Positions 34,851 to 45,226 of a DNA stretch of 64,000 nucleotides are shown here, one piece after another (positions within the stretch are counted from its first letter, which is position 1; each line of letters starts with the position of its first letter). A program made the position numbers and the translations under genes. The notes beneath the pieces are model-generated. The model made no database searches, had not been told where the DNA came from, and saw nothing but the letters and a program-made list of their open reading frames with translations. Origin of the DNA: Adiantum capillus-veneris (Eukaryota; Streptophyta; Polypodiopsida; Polypodiales; Pteridaceae); contig CM043952.1 in the NCBI GenBank assembly GCA_014529385.2, forward strand, positions 157,715,057 to 157,779,056. The letters run 5' to 3'.

Positions 34851-36850
34851 CGATGGAACCCAAAATTGACCAGTGGCCTTGTATTATGTTGTTCTAACAC
34901 TATACAAGCTCGAAAAGTCCAAAATCTTGTTTTTGGGACTCAAAAGTAAATAATCCTGATTATTTACTTTTCTCAATTTCTACACTTTTTAGGCTTGTTT
35001 TGCCAAGTAATAACCTTGTTGTGGTCTCTAGACAAGTTTGGTTGAGTTTGATCAAGATTTGTCCAAGTTATCAACTGTTTAGTGTCCGCAGACTCTGATT
35101 CCAAGAATCTGGCTTAAGTCTCAATTTTGTGATCCAAATTTCACCAAATTTGATTTGTGGACTCTACATCATGTGCTTGACCCTATGGTATATTCAGCTG
35201 TACAAAACTTCTCAATTTTGGAGCAAATGTAAATAATTGTGATTATTTACTACAAGTTCTTTTTTATATATTAATTTTTTTAATAAAAAATTTAATTTTA
35301 ATATTTTTCTTAAGAGTAAATAATCATGATTATTTACTAAGTTTTGGTAATTTTTTGCGTAATTTTAGTCAATTGAGCATGTACACTTATTTAACACTCA
35401 ATATAAGCCTATGAGTCAAGTTTCACTAAATTTGAACAAGATTTACCAAGTCACACTCAAGTTCTTGACATTCAGTACAGATTTCAGCTTTTATCAAGAT
35501 TTTGGTCTGTTTTGTGATCCAGACTTCATGAGCCTTCACAAAAGATGTTTGCAATCATGCTTAGAGTCTATGGTATCAACCTTGGTCATTTTTGACCTAA
35601 AAGTAAATAATCATGATTATTTACTTTTGACCTAAAATGAACAACTTTTTCAACTTTTTCATTGGATAGTCTTTTTATGATCTATTTTGAGCCTCTAAGT
35701 CAAGTTAAAACTTAATTTGAACAAGATTCATCAGATCAGACTCAATTTCTTGACAATCAGTACAGATTTCAGTTTTTAGCCTGTTTTGTGATCCAAACTC
35801 TATGAGCCTTCACAAAAGATGTTTGCAATCATCCTTAGAGTCTATGGTATCACCCTTGGTTAGTTTTGAGCCTCTGAGTCAGGTTAAAACTTAATTTTGA
35901 CAAGATTCATCAAGTTTATCAACTGTTTCGTGTTCGCAGACTCTGATTTCAAGAATCTAGCTTAAGTCTCACTTTTGTGATCCAAATCTCATCAAAATTG
36001 ATTTGTCTGGTCTACATGGTGGTATACTCAAATGTGGAAGATTGTTAATTTTGAAGCAGATGTAAATAATCACGATTATTTACTCTAGCTAAATTTTTAC
36101 AAGTTTTTGTCCCAATCTTGACATATATCTGTTAAGGAACTCAACTTAAGGTCTCTAGCCAAGTTTCATCAATTTTGGACGATTTTTGGTCAAATGATTA
36201 TCATTTATTTTTCCGCAGACTGACTTTGCAAAATTGGCCACAATTTTCAATCCAATGATCCAAATTTTACCAGATTTGGTTTTTGGGCTTATTACAACAT
36301 GGTAAAAATAGTGGTATGCTGACTTGGTCAAAAAACTTGAAAAATGGGACAGATATAAATAATCGCGATTATTTACAACTGATAAATTTCATCTTTTTGA
36401 TCGAGTGATCATGTACACAGGTTTATCATATCAATATAAGCCTATGAATCAAATTTCATCAAGTTTGGACAATTTTTTTTTCAATTTACACTCAAGACTC
36501 AGAAAGTTAGTACAAACTTGAATTTTTACCCAGTTTTTTGTCAGTTTGGTGATCCAAAACTTTTGTGCTCTTAAAAAAGTTGTTTGTACACATGCAATGA
36601 GTCAATTGTATGAACCTTGGTCAAATCTGAGCTGAAAGTTAATAATCATGATTATTAACTTTAAGCCCAAAACTAACACTTTTTTGAACTTTTTCACTGG
36701 ACAGTCTTTTCATGATCAATATTAAGCCTATGAATCAAGTCAAAACTTAGTTTAGCCTAAAATGTCAAGGAAAAGTAAATAATTTGAGTTTTGGCCAACT
36801 CTTAAAATTTTTACCTCAAAGTGTCCTTGAGCTTACCCACTGGTTCATAC
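34851..36850 (-). repeat. A2 leader: ~283-bp tandem repeats with palindromes
   Basis: Seven 22-base palindromes or near-palindromes start at 34946, 35229, 35316, 35603, 36062, 36355 and 36638. Most intervals are 283-293 bases. The 459-base gap after 35603 contains a repeat unit that has lost its palindrome: the sequence around 35537 recurs at 35811. The 87-base interval marks a partly deleted unit. The copies at 35316, 35603 and 36638 are perfect palindromes, and the one at 35603 extends to 30 bases. This is the same array as in the E1 leader, seen on the other strand. Confidence 0.85.
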
Positions 36851-37150
36851 AACTTTTAGGCTTACTCTCCAATTGGATTGAGTGATTTGGAGTCTTTTCG
36901 TGCTATTTCTAGCCGTAGACCTGAAACTCTGCAACTTCACATAACAACTCACAATGATTCTTTAAAAAGAGCAATGTTCTGAAATCCACCTCGGATCCTA
37001 CTTACCCTACTCCTAGATTCTCATGCAATGGAGTTGTGGAAAGTGTCCACAAACACTAGTTTTCTTGTTTTTAATGGTTTCCTGAGCATTGATCTTAAGA
37101 CTTGTCTCGTCTATCAATCATTCTCCAAATCCTAATCTAATCCTACAATC

Positions 37151-37704
37151 ATCATGAATTTTGCTGCCATTTTCCACGACACAGATTTCAAGATGGAAGT
37201 ATAAGTGATTGCATCTGGTAAAAGACATTTCCTTTGCACTCGGGAAAAGCTGATGCCAAATTTATCCAGCTCAGTAGTACCCGCAACTCACACCGGACTC
37301 TACTAGATGGCACACCGATCGAGTGGACCGGACTGGTACGAAACCGGCCCCCGGTGAATCTTTAACGGCCAATGACTTGGCAACCGAAACTCCGATCACC
37401 GATCTGAAAAGACCGATGTGCTCCACAAAGTGAGCACTTCAGGCCCTTGCATTCATTTCATTTCTGTCACCTCAGCTACAGTTGCGCAATCCGGTACATA
37501 TCTACAATCGACTTAAACTTCAAAGTGCCATAACTTTTTCACCGTAGCTCCAATCTACGAGCCGTAAAGACAGGCCGGTAGAACACTTCAAGCACTACAT
37601 TTGTAGATCATAATCTTCCATCTGTGCTCACATCAAACATAATCATTTTTGGCACGATTAAGGCATCTGTTGGCACTTTTAATCTACAGTTGGCATACAT
37701 TAAA
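37151..37704. mobile_element. 554-bp insertion in the A2 leader, class unknown
   Basis: TACAATC stands on both sides (37144-37150 and 37705-37711). The E1 leader near 3220 has the same surrounding sequence uninterrupted. The insert is richer in CpG than its surroundings (ACCGGACTGG, AAACCGGCCC). It lacks clear inverted repeats, a poly-A tail or RNA polymerase III boxes, so I cannot class it. The 7-bp duplication might suggest a retroposed or DNA-transposon origin. Confidence 0.6.
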
Positions 37705-37882
37705 TACAATCCTAAAGGCACTCAACAAGTACGATTATTTCCAAGCTACCTCTACACAGCAAAAGACGACAATCTTAAGCTATGCGATTTCTAAAAGAAA
37801 GTTTCTACTCTAGAAGATCCTAGAGGAAGTTAAAGGATAACTTCACAAGATGCTCGTGCTTTTTCCTAGTTTAGGTCTCTTC

Positions 37883-37904
37883 GATCCTCGACAACGGTGC
37901 CAAA
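37883..37904 (-). other. A2 primer-binding site, tRNA-Asp type, degenerate
   Basis: On the - strand TTTGGCACCGTTGTCGAGGA adjoins the 5' LTR. It is the E1 PBS with two further changes. Confidence 0.75.
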
Positions 37905-38915
37905 TGTGGGACGGGTGTCTAACCTCACTCGTATCTTATTGCAGATGTAGCCAGAACCACGATTAAATTGTCGATCCATGGGATGAAGCTGACTCGACTA
38001 GTGCATACAGGCTACAAGAGGTTGTAAATCTTTCGGAAAACAACTAACAACTCAAATCTAACTCAAGCTACACTCAAGTGACTGAAATCACCAAAAGCCA
38101 ATCGCTCATCGGCAAACAAATCACATCCGTTACAGCATCAAATGACATCCAAACGTAATGAAACTTCTAGGAAATGTTTATAAGACCTAATCACACATGC
38201 TTATGGTCTCAAACTCCACTTTAGGTCAAGTTCCAAAATTGTGATTATTAACAGCAGTGGATTTTTGACCTAGTTGTTTTTGACCTTGAATGCATCAAAA
38301 TGCTTAGCAATGATGCCCCAATACCCTGCCTATGCTTAGTTTTTTATTTAAGGTGTACATTCCTAGTTATGATGAAATTAGGCCGCAGGTCTGCGAAGCC
38401 AAAAGCTACAAAATATTGTTGTGTGTTTACATCAATGCATAGAGCTCTTACCGTCGGTTAGAATGCAACAAATGCGACTGCAATGTGACAACCGGGAAGG
38501 GAGTAGGAAGCGCGAGAAGGAGAGGAGTGAGTGCCGTTAGCTCACGCTATGTATTTCATTATCCAAAACTTAATCAAAACTTTACAAAGTTGGTTTTTAT
38601 AGTTCTTTAGCCAAGGTCTAAAATGTGTAATGTCCGGCGCCCAAGACCTTTGAGGCTCCACACCTATTGTATCTGCAACCCAGGTACACTAAGTTACCTA
38701 TGATCTACATCTTGGAACTCTTATTGAGCTCGTAACGTGTTACAATTATCACAATGGCTAAATAAATCGAGAAATTACAATACATGGCCATTTTGGAGAA
38801 ATGTGAAAAGTGTGTAACTCCAATCTTCACTGCTTCTTCATATTCATCTTCAACGTGCATTCGTAAGGCTTCAATCTTTAGCAGCAGCTGTTAACTGACG
38901 TTGATTCAGTTAACA
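37905..38915 (-). repeat. A2 5' LTR
   Basis: The 1011-bp LTR reads TGTGGGACGGG at the inner end and GTTAACA at the outer end on the + strand. It closely resembles 56283-57294. The U5 side and middle align with the E1 LTR, but the outer ~340 bp (U3 end) are unrelated to E1. A decayed half-palindrome (ATTGTGATTATTAAC) is at 38238-38252. Confidence 0.9.
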
Positions 38916-38920
38916 CAATC

Positions 38921-39120
38921 CTTGCAGCAAGACCTGCCACATCCTCAACATCGCCTGCATCCTCAGAACCAGGAGGTACATCAATGCCCTACACAATATT
39001 CCAGATTTTCTTTGACACAAGAACATGTTGCATCATGTAAGCCCACATAGGGTAATTGTCCCCATCCAATATGTTCTCAACAAAAAGCATCTTGAACACA
39101 TCTGTGTTGTTGTCAGCCAT
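38921..39120 (-). pseudogene. gag: Copia-1 gag, N-terminal part
   Basis: The likely start codon is at 39120, giving MADNNTDVFKMLFVEN, followed by DGDNYPMWAYMMQHVL, the conserved start of plant copia Gag. A stop near 38987 (probably once Gln) interrupts it. The left end is the A2 insertion point. 39121-39446 is the leader between LTR and gag, with nothing else visible. Confidence 0.85.
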
Positions 39121-39429
39121 GGTAAATGCTGCACCTGATGTGAAAATTGCCCAAAAAGAGGAGAAACAAAGCGAGAACAACATGTGCTATATAGCAAAAA
39201 CGGTAGAAGATTGTAAGACACCTGTTATGCAGAAAATGACATTGATTTTTTTTTTCACAAAATGACAAAATAGCATGTGCAGTACTACTTATAGTGGCAA
39301 CGGAGGTCAAAATGAGCCCAAATCAAAAATCTAAGCAGACCTATGAACCCTTTCCAAAGCTCACTGAAATCCAAGAAAGTGAGCAGGCATGTGCTGGAGT
39401 AGCTGGCGACTAAGCCCGGGAGGACGCAA

Positions 39430-39446
39430 CCTGCTTTGATACTAAT
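39430..39446 (-). other. Copia-1 primer-binding site
   Basis: On the - strand TTAGTATCAAAGCAGG adjoins the 5' LTR. It resembles the usual copia site TGGTATCAGAGC, which pairs with initiator tRNA-Met, with several mismatches. Confidence 0.7.
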
Positions 39447-39673
39447 TGTTGGAATTAGGGTTGCAAAGAAATGCACACAGCTTGGAGAAGATGAAGGAAG
39501 ATCAAGGCACACAACTCAGAGTGTATTACTTAGTGTGTAATGGAAAGATAGATAGCCCTCGAGTGATGGGCGTCTATACAATGCATAGGGAAAAAAACCT
39601 CCTAAAGAAGGAAAAAATGCCCCGACGGTCCGAGTGTGTATACACACATCACTACCACATGTATATGGTAACA
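39447..39673 (-). repeat. Copia-1 5' LTR
   Basis: 227 bp, aligned with 16993-17222. TAGCT follows at 39674-39678. Confidence 0.9.
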
Positions 39674-40081
39674 TAGCTAAGAAGTTTCTGCTTCTATGCT
39701 TGCCAAGTTGTTGGCATCTTCTTTCGGAACACTAAGCATCAAGCTATAGATTGCTATGTCTTGACCTTTGTACCATCTTTGGCCTGGTTTCCCAATTAGA
39801 TTGGCTTCTATTGGTTGATCTATTGGATCTTGCAATTCTGGCTCTTGACTATAGATCTGACCACTTTAATCCATGTAGAATGACCCTGATTGCATATGCA
39901 CCAACTGTATGTTTTGCTGGCTTGTGCAAATTTCTAGATAAACACTTGGGTTGATTTTTTGCACCTCTATCTGCACTTCATCTTTGAGATTGCAATACCT
40001 GGCTCCAAAAGTCTGTGAACATCTGGGAGTTTTTTGAATCTGACTTCACTCTGATCAATAGAATCTTGGCTCCTATGCTAC
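39674..40081 (-). pseudogene. A1 segment 2
   Basis: This continues family A sequence from segment 1 and matches A3 at 62230-62640. It codes for part of the Gag-like N-terminal region in broken frames. The right end is the insertion point of the three-LTR element: CTAC (40078-40081) recurs at 52956-52959. Confidence 0.8.
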
Positions 40082-42680
40082 TGATAGCCCTTTTTTGGCT
40101 TTCCATAATTGCCATAGTAAGCTACCTCACCTTATCAAATCACTCAAACATTTTGGTTATCCCTACCATTTCACTGTACATAGGCGTATGTGAGTTAGGG
40201 GACTTTTCCCATATCTTCTTAAAAACCCTTAATTAGCTAGTCATTGGGCTACTTGAGCCAAAAAATATATATATATATAAAAAATATAAGTATATTATGG
40301 CCCATTTGTGTATAAATATTTCATTGTATATAGGGCCTAAATAAAAGTATTTTTTATTATTATTTTGGTATTTATTTAAATATTTCTACCTATGGTGTGT
40401 TATTTATGCTATGTACATTGACTCACCATTAACATATTTTTTCTTACCATTTTGCATACTCTTTATTCCATATAAAAATAATTTCATGCAAGATTCTCTT
40501 ATTTTTGGTGTAACTCCATCCCAACCAAAATCCAAAAAAACTAGTTTTATTTATGTGTATATTTTTTCACTATTGTGATTTTTCCTTCCTACATCTATTC
40601 TCTTTTACTCTCATAAATTAGAACACCAAAAATATTCATCTTTTTATGGTAGACTTATAATGAGAAAGATTTATTTTGACCCCTTTATATTTTTTCCACC
40701 TATATTATTTATATTTGACATGTACATATTTTTTTAGACCCCTAAATATTTGATTTTCTTAGTTCTACTATTCACTTATATCATGATCTCAACAATATCT
40801 TCAATTATAGACCTACCAAATAAGGTCAAGGGTATGTGGAATGCATGCATGCACCATGGGGAGCTCACTCTTGGAGGTATTCAAAAGAATCATCCAAAGA
40901 AGGACCTCACAAGGACCTTGTGCAGTGGAAAAAACAGTCGGTTCTGCTGAATTTTTAAAGATCACATGCTCCCCGAATTTGGAAAGGTGATACAAACAAA
41001 AGTTGTAGCTCGTGAGCTGAACTTTCACCTCACATTTTTTCATATTTTTTTGAGCTACGAACTGTGAGCTATGATTTTATTGGTAGACCCCAGTTTGCCC
41101 ATGCTATGCAGCCACACTCCCTCTTCCACTTTATCATTTTCCTCTTTCACACACACTCCTCCCTCTCCTTCCCACTCCCAAACCTGCAACTCCCATGTCC
41201 TAATTCACCCTCTTCACCATTTCCACATCTCTCACACCTCCATAGCCTTCATCCTCCATTTCTACACCCTATGTGTCCCCCTTTCTCTCTACATATATGT
41301 CCATATTACCATACTCTCTTCAACTTTGTAAAGAACTTCAAAAAATCAGAAAAAATCCAAAGATAACCTCTACAAATGAAGGCTTTTATCATGAATTTTC
41401 CAAGGTTTGAGATAACATAGTTTCATCGACACGCGCTACTTCGCCATGCTGACCGCTTCTTCTACCGGTGCTGTAAAGAGGTGAATGTCAACTTCTCCAA
41501 GCTTCAACCTTGCTTTACAAGCTTATCCCTTCTCTAAATTTTCTCATCATATATCTCACCATTTGGTGAATGATTTTGTAAATATTTATTAGTGATAATT
41601 ACTAACTACTAACCACTAACCTTATTGTAAAATGCACCCTCTACTAGAGTAGGCCCTCCCAAATTATTCACTCAATCCCTCTCCTTTCATCCTCAATAAT
41701 TATCTTCCCTTGAGACCACATCCATGTGACTCAAAGGACAAGAGAGACCCACCCTCATTAAAATAAAAATAAAAATGCATAATCTTTTATTCCTTCAAAT
41801 AAACTTCATTAGGCCTAATCCAAATCGGGGCTTCTAAAACGTATAAATATAGCCCTTCTATCCCTTGTAAATCATCACATGATCACACTACACCACACCA
41901 TTCTCAACACATAACACACCACTCTTCAAGACTAGTTGTGTAGAGTGTGTGCATTGTGAGTGCTCTATTCCATCACTACACAAAGGTGCATGGAGAAGCT
42001 TGAAGTTAGTTATGACATCTAGAGGAGTGGAGTGATACTATACTCTGCAATCACACTTGTAGCCTACTCTTGTCCATAAATAAGATTCATAGTTTTGGGT
42101 GCAATTGTATGCTGCAACGACGACTCTTCTCTCCAAATTGACTTGATAAGTTGTCTCATCAGGTGGTTGAAGGTATATTGTCCTTGAAGTTTGTTGTGCC
42201 ATTTCATGCTTGGTGGTTTGAGGGCTTGTTGAATTGTTTGCAATAACTTTCAATTGTAAGAGGGTGCTTGGTGAGAGGGCTCGTGTGACCCTAAGACAGT
42301 TTGTGTATTGGCAACAAGGTCAAGTTGTGTGTTGTCTCTCTATTTCTCATCAAGCTTTGTGTGCATCTAGTCTTTAAGGCGAAGACTGAGTTGCTCAAGT
42401 TGATTTGTGTGCTTTACCTCTCTCTGGCGTGGTGAATGTTTGTGTTTGGTGTGTGTGGCTATCTTGCATTCCCCTCTCTTTGTGCGTTTGAGTACAAGGA
42501 GATATCACGTGCGTCCTAGTTCGCATCTACAACTAGGTGGTGTCCCTTTTCTTGTTTGGTTTCGGGCTGTGGGTTGTTGTTGTCTCTGATTGTGCTTGCC
42601 CCAGCCCCAATTGAGCAGCACGGGAGCCTCGAAGGGTGTTTAGAGGCCACTCTTCTTGTTGCCCGACCCGGACCGCCTCA
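40082..42680 (+). repeat. TriLTR-1 left LTR
   Basis: It starts TGATAGCCC and ends CCGCCTCA. A TATA box (TATAAATA) is at 41842-41849. Private features include a run of TA repeats near 40265-40280 and a cluster of changes near 42240-42275. The ORF-like stretches inside are not genes. Confidence 0.9.
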
Positions 42681-42700
42681 AATTGGTGCCCCCACTGAGG
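42681..42700 (+). other. TriLTR-1 primer-binding site, copy 1
   Basis: AATTGGTGCCCCCACTGAGG follows the LTR directly. TGGTGCCCCCACTGAG is the likely pairing segment. I cannot name the tRNA. The second copy is at 47817-47836. Confidence 0.55.
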
Positions 42701-42992
42701 AATGACTTTGTGCTTATTGTTGTTGTATTTCATGCATGCTTGAATTTTAGCATAATCAAGTAGATTATATGAATCATGAAAACTTGTATGACCGAGTTGA
42801 ATTTCAAGGCAACAAAAATTGATCTAGAATATGGTTTGGATTAGCATAACATAAGAAAGGAAAAAACATTTTCACATAAGAATCTAGAATTCATGTTGAA
42901 AGACCTTTCAAAACTTTGTGTAGTTAGTTGATGTCATGAGAGAAAATGATTGTTTAGAACTAATCATTGTGTGGTTCTAGCATTGAGAGACT

Positions 42993-43490
42993 ATGACACG
43001 CTATACCTTTGATGATATCCCAATCTTCTTCGGAAATCTAGAAGAAGATGTTGATGATTTTCTTGCTGATTTTAGAATGGTTTGTCATATCCTTGGTAAA
43101 AGGGATGACATTGAAAAAGGGGATTTTCTATTGCTATGCCTTAGAGGCAACGCTGAGCAATGGTTTTGGAGTATGTCTTCTCAGATTGAAGATGGGTATA
43201 CCCAAATTTCCAAAGCTTTGAAGACCAGATTCTCTAAATTTCGAACAATGGAGAAAGCATGGGCTTCATTAGGGAGACTTCAACAACATGGTGAAGAATA
43301 CTATGCTTATGAGGATATTTTTTCTCGTCAATGGGGAGGATATGGGTTTAGTTCTACATTTCCAGATTATGTAAAAATGGAGCAATTTATTTCGGGTTTG
43401 TCTCCTTTCCTAAAGGCTAAGGTTACTTGTAGTGGACCCTCTACCTTTGAAGAGGCAGTCACTATTTCCCGAAGGAAGTTTCACAAGTAA
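42993..43490 (+). CDS. gag: TriLTR-1 Gag-like protein, copy 1
   Basis: The 165-codon ORF has the retrotransposon Gag layout: FFGNLEEDVDDFLADF at residues 12-27, LCLRGNAEQWFWS at 48-60 (the conserved L+GxAxxWF block) and ALKTRFSKF at 75-83. It would assemble particles around element RNA. No zinc knuckle follows. The start is the first ATG after the leader and fits the Gag N-terminus. The frame ends in TAA at 43488-43490, but the same frame is open on both sides and continues to 45050 with only one more stop. Confidence 0.85.
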   Translation: MTRYTFDDIPIFFGNLEEDVDDFLADFRMVCHILGKRDDIEKGDFLLLCLRGNAEQWFWSMSSQIEDGYTQISKALKTRFSKFRTMEKAWASLGRLQQHGEEYYAYEDIFSRQWGGYGFSSTFPDYVKMEQFISGLSPFLKAKVTCSGPSTFEEAVTISRRKFHK

Positions 43491-44621
43491 TTCTACATCA
43501 AAAATGGTTTCCATCATGCTGGAAGAACCAACCATCATGAAAGTGTTTCTATCAAGGAGTCATCTCCTTTGCCATACTTGTCTTCTTCTACTCTGACAAA
43601 TGTTGAAGAAGTTACTTACATGCCAACTGATTATTCAAGTGCTAAAGTGTGTGGCCAAGATTCAAATGTGGAATCTCTTTCTTCTACCTTTATCACAAGC
43701 ATGCAAAAATCGACACAAGATATCTCAAATGGCATTGATGATTCAATAATGGATGCATCCAACCTTTTGGCGGAGGATCAATTTCTAGTCCAAGAAGATG
43801 AAGCTTTTGTGCAACATGACTCTATGGAGAATGAAGACGTTGAAGGTAACCTTGATCTTATGGAATGTTCTGAGAGTGTATCTTGTCTAAAAGAAGCGAG
43901 TGAAGAAGAAGATGAAATCATAGGTGGGGAGATCATAGACGACATTGATCATAAAGAGATGATTGTGTACATGGAATGCCAACTCCAAAAGAAAGTAGAA
44001 GAGTGTGAGTTGAATCCATGTGAGGATAATCTTCAAGAAGTGTTTGAGGATGTTGAAAAGCATTGGTATGACCCATGTATGTTAAGCATGGAGGAACCTA
44101 TCATGCAAGAAGCCAAAGTTTTCACAAAATCAGATAGTAATCCATCAACCTTTGAGGTGGTACAATGTAAGGAGTTACAACCTTGCCAAAGGGGGGGCTT
44201 AGAAGGGGATGAAGAACATGGGAGAGTAGTAAAAAATAAAATCATAAAAGGAAACTGTCAGAAGGGTATCATTCTCTCCAATGGTGTTTTAGTGGGTGGC
44301 TCTCCATTCATGGGACAATCTCTTAGCAAGAAAATCCAAGCTTTTGAAGCCCCAATCATCTTCACATTGGGTTTCACCTCTTCAAAGTCAAATTCTTCTC
44401 TCTTCACATATACCTTTCATCGGGGGCACCATACCTTCTTAAGTGGAAGAGGACATGAATACTTGGTGATGAACGAATGTTTCCAAACCTTCTTCATTTG
44501 GTTCTTTGGTGTATGGAGGTCGCACATTGTGATGCTTCTGGTCTTCATCATAGATGAAAAACTTGTTGATTGCTACATGTGGATATTTCATCAATCAGTA
44601 CCAAAATCTATTCTCTTCTAA
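43491..44621 (+). CDS. TriLTR-1 acidic ORF, copy 1, unknown function
   Basis: The ATG-started ORF is 43569-44621 (350 codons), in the same frame as gag and open back to its TAA. The N-terminal two thirds are strongly acidic, with EASEEEDEIIGGEIIDDIDH near residues 111-130. The last 100 residues turn hydrophobic and aromatic (FQTFFIWFFGVWRSHIVMLL). I recognise no domain and see no protease motif. It may be a C-terminal extension of Gag reached by readthrough, or a separate protein. Confidence 0.55.
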   Translation, partial: FYIKNGFHHAGRTNHHESVSIKESSPLPYLSSSTLTNVEEVTYMPTDYSSAKVCGQDSNVESLSSTFITSMQKSTQDISNGIDDSIMDASNLLAEDQFLVQEDEAFVQHDSMENEDVEGNLDLMECSESVSCLKEASEEEDEIIGGEIIDDIDHKEMIVYMECQLQKKVEECELNPCEDNLQEVFEDVEKHWYDPCMLSMEEPIMQEAKVFTKSDSNPSTFEVVQCKELQPCQRGGLEGDEEHGRVVKNKIIKGNCQKGIILSNGVLVGGSPFMGQSLSKKIQAFEAPIIFTLGFTSSKSNSSLFTYTFHRGHHTFLSGRGHEYLVMNECFQTFFIWFFGVWRSHIVMLLVFIIDEKLVDCYMWIFHQSVPKSILF

Positions 44622-44663
44622 TGTGTTGGAAGCAATAGAAACCTTCGTCTATTATCTACTTAT

Positions 44664-45050
44664 ATGGTAAACTATTTGCAATATCTTCCAATAGCAGTTG
44701 GAAGCATGGATCAAGCTTTCCTAAATCATGAAGGTCATAGAGTTTTTGACTTCATGAGCCTACCCAAGTTGAATGAATTTTATGAGCTACACTTCAGGAA
44801 TTTGCTCATACAAGCTCTTGAAGATCGTAGCAGATATATAAACTTTACACAGGAGGAAGAGCAACCAATCTTTTATATCACATTCATAGTGATAGATGCA
44901 ATGATGGACAACAATAGAATCTACAAGTTTCTTCAACCGAAATCAGTAAGTGATTACATACCATACGTCTCTCTTTGGGAAAGATATTTCAAGATCTTTG
45001 ATCCTAGGGGGTGCTTATGGAAACTTTCTCAATGGAGGAGGTCTACTTAG
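44664..45050 (+). CDS. TriLTR-1 third ORF, copy 1, unknown function
   Basis: 128 codons, again in the same frame as the two ORFs before it, separated by one TAA at 44619-44621. It contains LEDRSRYINFTQEEEQPIF and YVSLWERYFKIFDPRG. No family is recognised. 45051-45215 has no ORF and ends in the purine tract AAGGGGGGGGC (45216-45226). Confidence 0.5.
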   Translation: MVNYLQYLPIAVGSMDQAFLNHEGHRVFDFMSLPKLNEFYELHFRNLLIQALEDRSRYINFTQEEEQPIFYITFIVIDAMMDNNRIYKFLQPKSVSDYIPYVSLWERYFKIFDPRGCLWKLSQWRRST

Positions 45051-45215
45051 TCACTTCATTACATCCTGCTATTCGCTCTGGGAACATTTCATATCACACA
45101 AGGTTTTTTAATCATACAACAAAGGTTCTTCAAACATGAGAGCAGACAAAGACTGACGTTACACAATCTACATGTTGTATGGTCGGATAAATGGTACATG
45201 AATGTACCATTATCT

Positions 45216-45226
45216 AAGGGGGGGGC
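45216..45226 (+). other. TriLTR-1 polypurine tract, copy 1
   Basis: AAGGGGGGGGC adjoins the middle LTR. The second copy, at about 50352-50362, adjoins the right LTR. Confidence 0.8.

Larger units (their letters stand above)
29997..38915 (-). mobile_element. A2: complete family A LTR retrotransposon without RT or integrase
   Basis: The 3' LTR (29997-30361, internally deleted) and the 5' LTR (37905-38915) are flanked by the 5-bp duplication CAATC. A purine tract lies at 30362-30377 and a degenerate tRNA-Asp-type PBS at 37883-37904. The interior holds gag-like remnants and the palindrome-bearing leader. No RT, RNase H or integrase motif appears in any frame across the 7.5-kb interior, so family A looks non-autonomous by design. 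The element landed in the copia gag gene. Confidence 0.9.
16993..39673 (-). mobile_element. Copia-1: Ty1/copia element, internally deleted and split by two insertions
   Basis: Short LTRs (16993-17222 and 39447-39673) flanked by TAGCT on both sides define the element inside A1. Without the two nested elements it is only about 3.4 kb. The reading order from the right is gag, protease, pre-integrase, then the end of RT and RNase H. The integrase core and the first half of RT are missing, because the pre-integrase motif runs straight into the RT segment starting NDTFEMKDLG. The gypsy element (19426-29792) and A2 (29997-38915) both landed in its gag gene, about 200 bp apart in the original. Confidence 0.9.

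Noticed and set aside
34946-36659. Evenly spaced palindromes as a CRISPR-like array
   Set aside because: Spacers of about 260 bases, diverged spacer-to-spacer homology and a plant retroelement setting do not fit CRISPR.
37151-37704. Insertion as a SINE
   Set aside because: No A-tail and no recognisable polymerase III boxes; left as unknown class.
41064-41366. 100-codon ORF repeated three times in TriLTR-1
   Set aside because: It lies inside the LTR upstream of the TATA box and is a His/Pro/Ser-rich frame over CT-rich sequence; repetition is due to the LTR copies.
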